A DNA stretch of 64,000 nt from Photobacterium rosenbergii (GTDB lineage Bacteria > Pseudomonadota > Gammaproteobacteria > Enterobacterales > Vibrionaceae): contig NZ_PYMB01000022.1 in the NCBI RefSeq assembly GCF_003026455.1, forward strand, positions 1 to 64,000. Reading direction: 5' to 3'. Position numbers and translations under genes: made by a program. Each line of letters starts with the position of its first letter. Within the stretch, counting starts at the first letter, position 1. A model generated the notes under the pieces. The model saw only the letters and a program-made list of their open reading frames with translations, made no database searches and was not told the DNA's origin. Positions 60,151 through 64,000 of this stretch are shown in pieces.

Positions 60151-61080
60151 ATGAGCATCGACATTCTTTCTTTTGGTGAACCACTTTTTGAGTTCAGCCA
60201 ACTGCCGGATCAGCAAGGCCCTATTTCTTACCTGAGTGGTTTCGGTGGCGACACTTCCAACTTCGCAGTCAGTGCCTCACGGCAGGGCGCCAAAGTTGCC
60301 ATGCTCGCACACCTAGGTAATGATGTTTTCGGTGATCAGTTCGTTGATTTATGGCAGCAGGAAGGCGTCGATACCCAATGGGTTGAGCGTCACCCAGATG
60401 CCCCAACGGGAATCTACTTCATCAGCCACGACGAGCGTGGCCATCACTTTACCTTTTACCGAAAAGGTTCAGCGGCATCATTGGTCAACCCAGAGAAACT
60501 TCCAGAGCAAGCTATTGCCCAAGCCAAACTCCTCCATACTTCGGCAATCACACATGCTATCAGCGACAGCTCCAGTGATGCCGTTTTCAAGGCAATTGAA
60601 ATTGCCAAAGAGAACAATACTCTTGTTTCTTTCGATACCAACCTTCGCCTGAAGTTATGGCCGCTATCACGAGCCCGCGCAGTGATCCATGAAACCGCCC
60701 GCCTGGTTGATTTCTGTATGCCGAGCCTTGATGAAGCCCGTATGCTGACAGGGCTTGAAGATGCCAACGCAGTTGCCGACTTCTACCTAAACCTAGGGGC
60801 AAAGAATGTAATCCTCAAAATGGGTGCTGACGGTGCTATGGTCGCAACCGCTGATCGCCGTTTCACCACCGGTGGCCACAAGGTCAATACTGTTGACGCA
60901 ACAGGTGCTGGCGACTGTTTCTCGGGTGCATTCCTGAGCCAAGTCGTCAAGGACAAGTCTTTGGAAGATGCTCTATTTTACGCCAACTCCGCAGCAGCAC
61001 TTACAACCACTGGCTATGGAGCCGTTGCTCCGATCCCAACCCAAGCCCAGGTAGAAGCCTTCATCGCAGAGGTTAAATAG
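60151..61080 (+). CDS. kdgK: 2-keto-3-deoxygluconate kinase
   Basis: A 309-residue PfkB-family sugar kinase, the same length as E. coli KdgK. It has the family opening DILSFGEPLFEFSQLP, the GGDTSNFAVSASRQGAKVAMLAHLGNDVFGDQF substrate region and the C-terminal signature VDATGAGDCFSGAFL with catalytic Asp. It phosphorylates 2-keto-3-deoxygluconate to KDPG. Directly upstream of eda (2 bp apart), it completes the lower Entner-Doudoroff branch for a sugar acid imported by the divergent TRAP system. Confidence 0.9.
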   Translation: MSIDILSFGEPLFEFSQLPDQQGPISYLSGFGGDTSNFAVSASRQGAKVAMLAHLGNDVFGDQFVDLWQQEGVDTQWVERHPDAPTGIYFISHDERGHHFTFYRKGSAASLVNPEKLPEQAIAQAKLLHTSAITHAISDSSSDAVFKAIEIAKENNTLVSFDTNLRLKLWPLSRARAVIHETARLVDFCMPSLDEARMLTGLEDANAVADFYLNLGAKNVILKMGADGAMVATADRRFTTGGHKVNTVDATGAGDCFSGAFLSQVVKDKSLEDALFYANSAAALTTTGYGAVAPIPTQAQVEAFIAEVK

Positions 61081-61081
61081 C

Positions 61082-61711
61082 ATGGACAACGCACGACAGA
61101 TCCTCGAAGAGATGAAAGTCGTCCCAGTTATCCAAATAGACCGGCTGGAAGACGCTGCTCCACTTGCCAAGGCACTGGTTGATAATGGCTTGCCGATTGC
61201 CGAAGTTACTCTACGTAGCCCGGTCGCCCTTGACGCTATTCGTGTCATGAGCCAGCAGTATCCTAATTTATTAGTTATTGCAGGTACCGTTACCTCGCCC
61301 AAACAAGCGCAACAGGCTGTCGATGCTGGCGCACATATGGTGGTTTCCCCGGGCTTTAACCCGATAACCGTGAAGTACTGTGTCGAGAACGACATTGACA
61401 TTATTCCCGGTGTCGCAACACCCGGTGAGATGGAGCAGGCAATGAACTTTGCCTTGAATACGCTGAAGTTTTTCCCTGCCGAAGCCAACGGTGGCGTAAA
61501 GACCCTCAAGGCCATTGCAGCGCCATACCAACAACTAAAATTCATGCCAACAGGAGGGGTGAATCCAGAAAATCTCCACAACTACCTTGCCCAGCCAAAC
61601 GTTATCTGTTGCGGCGGCTCTTGGATGATCGATAAATCCCTGATTGCCCAAGGCAAATGGGACGAACTCGGTCAACTCATCCGCTCGGCAGTATCAACAG
61701 CTGCAGCATAA
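61082..61711 (+). CDS. eda: KDPG/KHG aldolase
   Basis: A 209-residue class I aldolase of the KDPG/KHG family that splits KDPG into pyruvate and glyceraldehyde-3-phosphate. The catalytic Glu lies in IAEVTLRSPVALDAI; the Schiff-base Lys is in LKFFPAEANGGVKTLKAI; GTVTSPKQAQQAVDAGAHMVVSPGF is conserved. It starts 2 bp after kdgK and is followed by a strong terminator, ending the conserved chromosomal part of the window; integron-type sequence begins about 150 bp later. Confidence 0.93.
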   Translation: MDNARQILEEMKVVPVIQIDRLEDAAPLAKALVDNGLPIAEVTLRSPVALDAIRVMSQQYPNLLVIAGTVTSPKQAQQAVDAGAHMVVSPGFNPITVKYCVENDIDIIPGVATPGEMEQAMNFALNTLKFFPAEANGGVKTLKAIAAPYQQLKFMPTGGVNPENLHNYLAQPNVICCGGSWMIDKSLIAQGKWDELGQLIRSAVSTAAA

Positions 61712-61741
61712 TTTCAAAGCGAAGATAACTAACTATTACCC

Positions 61742-61768
61742 AAGCCGGCACCATGCCGGCTTTTTTCT
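61742..61768 (+). terminator. Terminator of the dehydrogenase-kdgK-eda operon
   Basis: Perfect 9-bp stem AAGCCGGCA/TGCCGGCTT with loop CCA followed by TTTTTTC, 31 bp after eda. Confidence 0.9.
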
Positions 61769-61861
61769 ATAGAAAGAATTTTATTTTGAGCCAGATCCCA
61801 GCACCGCAGCACCAAACAAACTTCACTTTGTTTGACCTAAATCGCCTTCTGGATAAGTCAC

Positions 61862-61975
61862 TAACTTTCAAGCCATAAGAGTATGGTTTTGCAAACACTC
61901 ATATGCAAAAATAAGAGTATTGATATGTTATGTGAATGAGTGGCTTGAAAAAGCAAGCTAAGTTGGGCGTTTAAC
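61862..61975 (+). other. Degenerate attC-like site at the left end of the cassette array
   Basis: TAAC TTTCAAGCCA at 61862-61875 pairs with TGGCTTGAAA (61941-61950), and AACTT pairs with AAGTT (61960-61964) across a 9-base bulge; the right end AAGTTGGGCGTTTAAC resembles the R' end (GGGCGTTA) of the two clear sites downstream. No gene lies between eda and this site. It may be a decayed attC or the recombination point joining the array to the chromosome. Confidence 0.5.
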
Positions 61976-62092
61976 ATAACAACCATAATGTCTACCGGAT
62001 TGCTTAATGGTGGATATGCGAAACAAGATCGCAGAATAAAATGTTAGCTTTCGTGTCGAACTTATCAGATATCGTAAAATTATAGGTTAAAA

Positions 62093-63142
62093 ATGGATAA
62101 GAAATTTCAGATTTTCGTTAGCTCTACTTACGAAGATTTAAAGGTTGAGCGTGATCAAGTTATCAAAGCCATTTTGGAAATGGGACATATTCCTGTTGGG
62201 ATGGAAATGTTTAGTGCAGCAGATGAAGAGCAGTGGAAAATAATCCAGAGGCAGATCGATGAGTCGGATTACTATGTAATTATCGCTGCTCATAAGTATG
62301 GTTCTGTTACAGCTGACGGGATTAGCTATACAGAAAAAGAATACGATTATGCAGTGAGTAAATCTGTTCCTGTTCTTGGTTTTGTACTTGCTGACACTGC
62401 AAGTTGGTCTGCTGACAAAATGGAAACAGCTCCCGAGAGAAGACAATCGCTGGAATTGTTCAAGTCTAAAATAAAAAGTCGCCTTGTGGATTTTTGGAGT
62501 TCCAAAGATGAACTCCATGCTAAGGTTTCCATAGCTTTGATGAAATCTATGCAAACTACACCAAGAGTCGGTTGGGTTCGCTCTGACACAGTATCTAATT
62601 CGCCAGAGTTAGTTAAAGAGTTAACAAGGCTTAGTCAAGAAAATGCAGGGTTAAGAGAGCAAGTAAAAGAGTTAGAACAACAAGATATAAGTCGAAAAGC
62701 CGAAGAAACACAAAGTGAAAAAACGTTTGAAATTCTTCGGAAAAATAAAGCAAAAATTTACATTTTTGAAAATGGAGCTACAGACTGGAGTGAACCTAAA
62801 GACGGAACTTTACTCGGCATTTTTCAAGCAATTGCACCTAATTTGATGGTAGAGAACACGCCAGAGAAAATAGGTGGTGATATTGCTTTGTATTATGGCG
62901 TGGTAAATGTGAGGGCATATGCTCCAGTTCCAACAAATCATGTTAGCCACTGGTTGGCAGATTTGTCAGCATTAAACTTAATAAAACCAAGCGATAAGAA
63001 ACATCCTGTAAGTGATAAAAATGACTATTGGTCATTATCCTTTGAGGGTGAAAATTTAATTAGAGAGTTACGTAGAATTCAACTTGAAAAGGGCTTAATC
63101 GATCAAGAATCTCCAGAAAACACGGGAGAAAAAGAAAGCTAA
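62093..63142 (+). CDS. DUF4062 protein encoded by an integron cassette
   Basis: A 349-residue protein. Residues 1-115 form a DUF4062 domain (FQIFVSSTYEDLKVERDQVIKAILEMGHIP, then DESDYYVIIAAHKYGS and YTEKEYDYAV), an alpha/beta fold resembling nucleoside deoxyribosyltransferase/TIR-like domains and often found at the N-terminus of signalling NTPases. A coiled coil follows (about 175-215), then a C-terminal domain with a winged-helix-like end (HVSHWLADLSALNLIKPSDK). Here no NTPase is attached. The stop codon lies in the first bases of the downstream attC, as normal for cassettes. A 117-bp leader suggests its own promoter. Possible defence or stress role is inference. Confidence 0.8.
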   Translation: MDKKFQIFVSSTYEDLKVERDQVIKAILEMGHIPVGMEMFSAADEEQWKIIQRQIDESDYYVIIAAHKYGSVTADGISYTEKEYDYAVSKSVPVLGFVLADTASWSADKMETAPERRQSLELFKSKIKSRLVDFWSSKDELHAKVSIALMKSMQTTPRVGWVRSDTVSNSPELVKELTRLSQENAGLREQVKELEQQDISRKAEETQSEKTFEILRKNKAKIYIFENGATDWSEPKDGTLLGIFQAIAPNLMVENTPEKIGGDIALYYGVVNVRAYAPVPTNHVSHWLADLSALNLIKPSDKKHPVSDKNDYWSLSFEGENLIRELRRIQLEKGLIDQESPENTGEKES

Positions 63143-63259
63143 CAATCTGTTCAAGAGTGATTCGCAACGCTTGGCATTTTTGCTATGCGTTGCGTTTAGT
63201 GTTTAAGGTGGTATGCGGTGGCTTTGGTATTGCGTTGCTCACACCTTAACAGGGCGTTA
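63140..63259 (+). repeat. Integron attC site (VCR-like)
   Basis: About 120 bp from TAACAATCTGTTC to AACAGGGCGTTA. The ends pair as CTGTT/AACAG and AGTGA/TCAC with the unpaired spacer typical of attC, and CGCAACGC... / GCGTTGC inside. Size, the GGGCGTTA end and the GCTTGGCATTTTTG core are like Vibrio cholerae repeats. Orientation is that of the cassettes (plus). Confidence 0.88.
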
Positions 63260-63282
63260 TAACGATTTGGAAGTTGGGTGCA

Positions 63283-63726
63283 ATGTCTGAAATGCATGAG
63301 TATTCAAAAGTTAAAATTGCTCTAGAATATTTAGAAGCTGCCGTTGATGAATACGACCTACATAGTCGCTACTTCACTTCAATGAATTTAGCCTGTGTTT
63401 CTGAGGAGCTTCTAGGAAAATTTGTAAGGGTGCTTACTGGAAAACCCGATAGACACTCCGAGTCTGTTGATAATTTATTAAAAATCCAAGAGAAGATTGA
63501 CTTTGGTTTTAACGATAGGAAAAAGCTACAAAAGCTTCTACTTAACGGTAAAAATACAATAAAGCATATGGATAACGCAGCTGACAGTATGGCTAAACTC
63601 TATTATCCAATAGAGGTTGAAGCTTTTTGGGCAATAGAGTGTGCTGTTGAGAATATAAAGCTTTTAGACATTCCTATTCCTGATGAGGTGCAAGCTTTCT
63701 TAGATAGTTACGAAAGGCCAGTGTAA
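63283..63726 (+). CDS. Integron cassette protein, possibly HEPN-like
   Basis: A 147-residue helical protein. ATG 63283 is chosen (GGAAG nine bases upstream); TTG 63274 is an alternative. The helical pattern FTSMNLACVSEELLGKFVRVLTGK resembles the conserved start of AbiV/HEPN-type helical domains, and LNGKNTIKHMD near residue 90 recalls the polar-x4-His of HEPN nucleases, though the Arg is replaced. Assignment is tentative. It fills a cassette between two attC sites. No partner antitoxin is seen. Composition is AT-rich relative to the core genes. Confidence 0.6.
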   Translation: MSEMHEYSKVKIALEYLEAAVDEYDLHSRYFTSMNLACVSEELLGKFVRVLTGKPDRHSESVDNLLKIQEKIDFGFNDRKKLQKLLLNGKNTIKHMDNAADSMAKLYYPIEVEAFWAIECAVENIKLLDIPIPDEVQAFLDSYERPV

Positions 63727-63734
63727 AAGCGTTA

Positions 63735-63850
63735 TAACAATTTAATAGTGATTCAGCACGCTTGGCATTTTTGGCTTTGGTTAAGTTAAGTGATTACAGT
63801 GTTCAAGTTGAGTGTTGTGGAAGCGTGCTTCACACCTTAATTGGGCGTTA
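63735..63850 (+). repeat. Integron attC site (VCR-like)
   Basis: About 116 bp from TAACAATTTAATAG to TTAATTGGGCGTTA; the ends pair as CAATT/AATTG and AGTGA/TCAC, and AGCACGC pairs with GCGTGCT inside. It shares GCTTGGCATTTTTGG and the TTCACACCTTAA-GGGCGTTA end with the site at 63140. Confidence 0.88.
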
Positions 63851-63879
63851 GCCCCCCATTTAATTAACAAGGATGATTT

Positions 63880-64000
63880 ATGGAAATTCCTGAGTTTTGG
63901 ACCAATGTAATAGCCTCTCTGGTTGCAAGTATTATTTTTACTGGTATTGGAGCAATACTATTAAAGCACTGGAAGGGGTTAGCTATCGGTATTGGGGCAT
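63880..64000 (+). CDS. Partial cassette gene, membrane protein start
   Basis: The first 40 codons of an ORF that runs off the window, beginning MEIPEFWTNVIASLVASIIF. AAGGA precedes the ATG by seven bases. The visible part is one membrane helix (residues 10-30) followed by a basic loop and another hydrophobic stretch. It begins 30 bp after an attC site, so it is the next cassette. Family cannot be judged. Confidence 0.65.
   Translation, partial: MEIPEFWTNVIASLVASIIFTGIGAILLKHWKGLAIGIGA

Overview
The window reads as a chromosomal segment of a gammaproteobacterium of the family Vibrionaceae, most like Photobacterium or a close relative (Grimontia/Enterovibrio cannot be excluded). The reasons are a ToxR/ToxS-like regulator pair, an AphA-like PadR regulator, VCR-like integron attC sites at the right end, and many genes whose closest recognisable relatives are the enterobacterial/Vibrio frw, norVW, murQP, mdtL-yidZ and yjf loci. 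The identification is inferred from gene content only.

Layout. 1-400: a tRNA unit on the minus strand (tRNA-Ser, a tRNA-derived remnant, tRNA-Asp) with its promoter and terminator. 400-6450: a complete fructose-like PTS of the Frw type (EIIC, two EIIB, an 833-residue HPr-EI-EIIA multiphosphoryl protein) with a YijO-like AraC regulator and a repeated candidate operator. 6540-9700: a Fur-regulated iron-siderophore type ABC transporter. 9700-19900: an accessory region, visibly AT-rich in its first half, with a PadR regulator, a divergent peptide-deformylase-like gene, two unannotated small membrane-protein ORFs, a degenerate EAL protein, a ToxR/ToxS-like membrane regulator pair, an outer-membrane barrel protein and a four-gene class 5 (CS1/CFA-I type) fimbrial operon. 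20160-24100: yjfI-yjfJ-K+ channel-yjfK-yjfL-yjfM, a PspA-type envelope module. 24300-29070: a di-haem cytochrome c peroxidase and norVW with three NorR-like sites and a sigma-54 promoter. 29300-30530: a Cu/Zn-type ArsP-like efflux permease with a strong promoter and overlapping operator. 30550-34060: murQ-murP with divergent murR and three identical-architecture operators. 34190-40500: mdtL-yidZ, a MarR-GNAT fusion, DMT and TauE permeases, a MerR regulator and a lipoprotein. 40560-45030: a peptidase/carbamoylase-permease-DUF1028 unit with a divergent GntR regulator and twin palindromes. 45030-47110: LysR and a quinone-reductase/SnoaL fusion. 47120-54530: a tricarballylate-type system (TctC, TctA-TctB fusion, TcuA, TcuB) divergent from tauE-gntR across a perfect 30-bp palindrome. 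54560-61770: a TRAP transporter and divergent dehydrogenase-RraA-KdgK-Eda operon for an unidentified sugar acid. 61860-64000: integron cassettes with three attC-like sites and no integrase in view.

Functionally the window is mostly nutrient scavenging units, each with its own local regulator and, in most cases, a readable operator in the divergent intergenic region. The accessory parts that deserve most attention are the 9.7-19.9 kb fimbrial/regulatory island and the orphan-looking cassette array with a DUF4062 protein.
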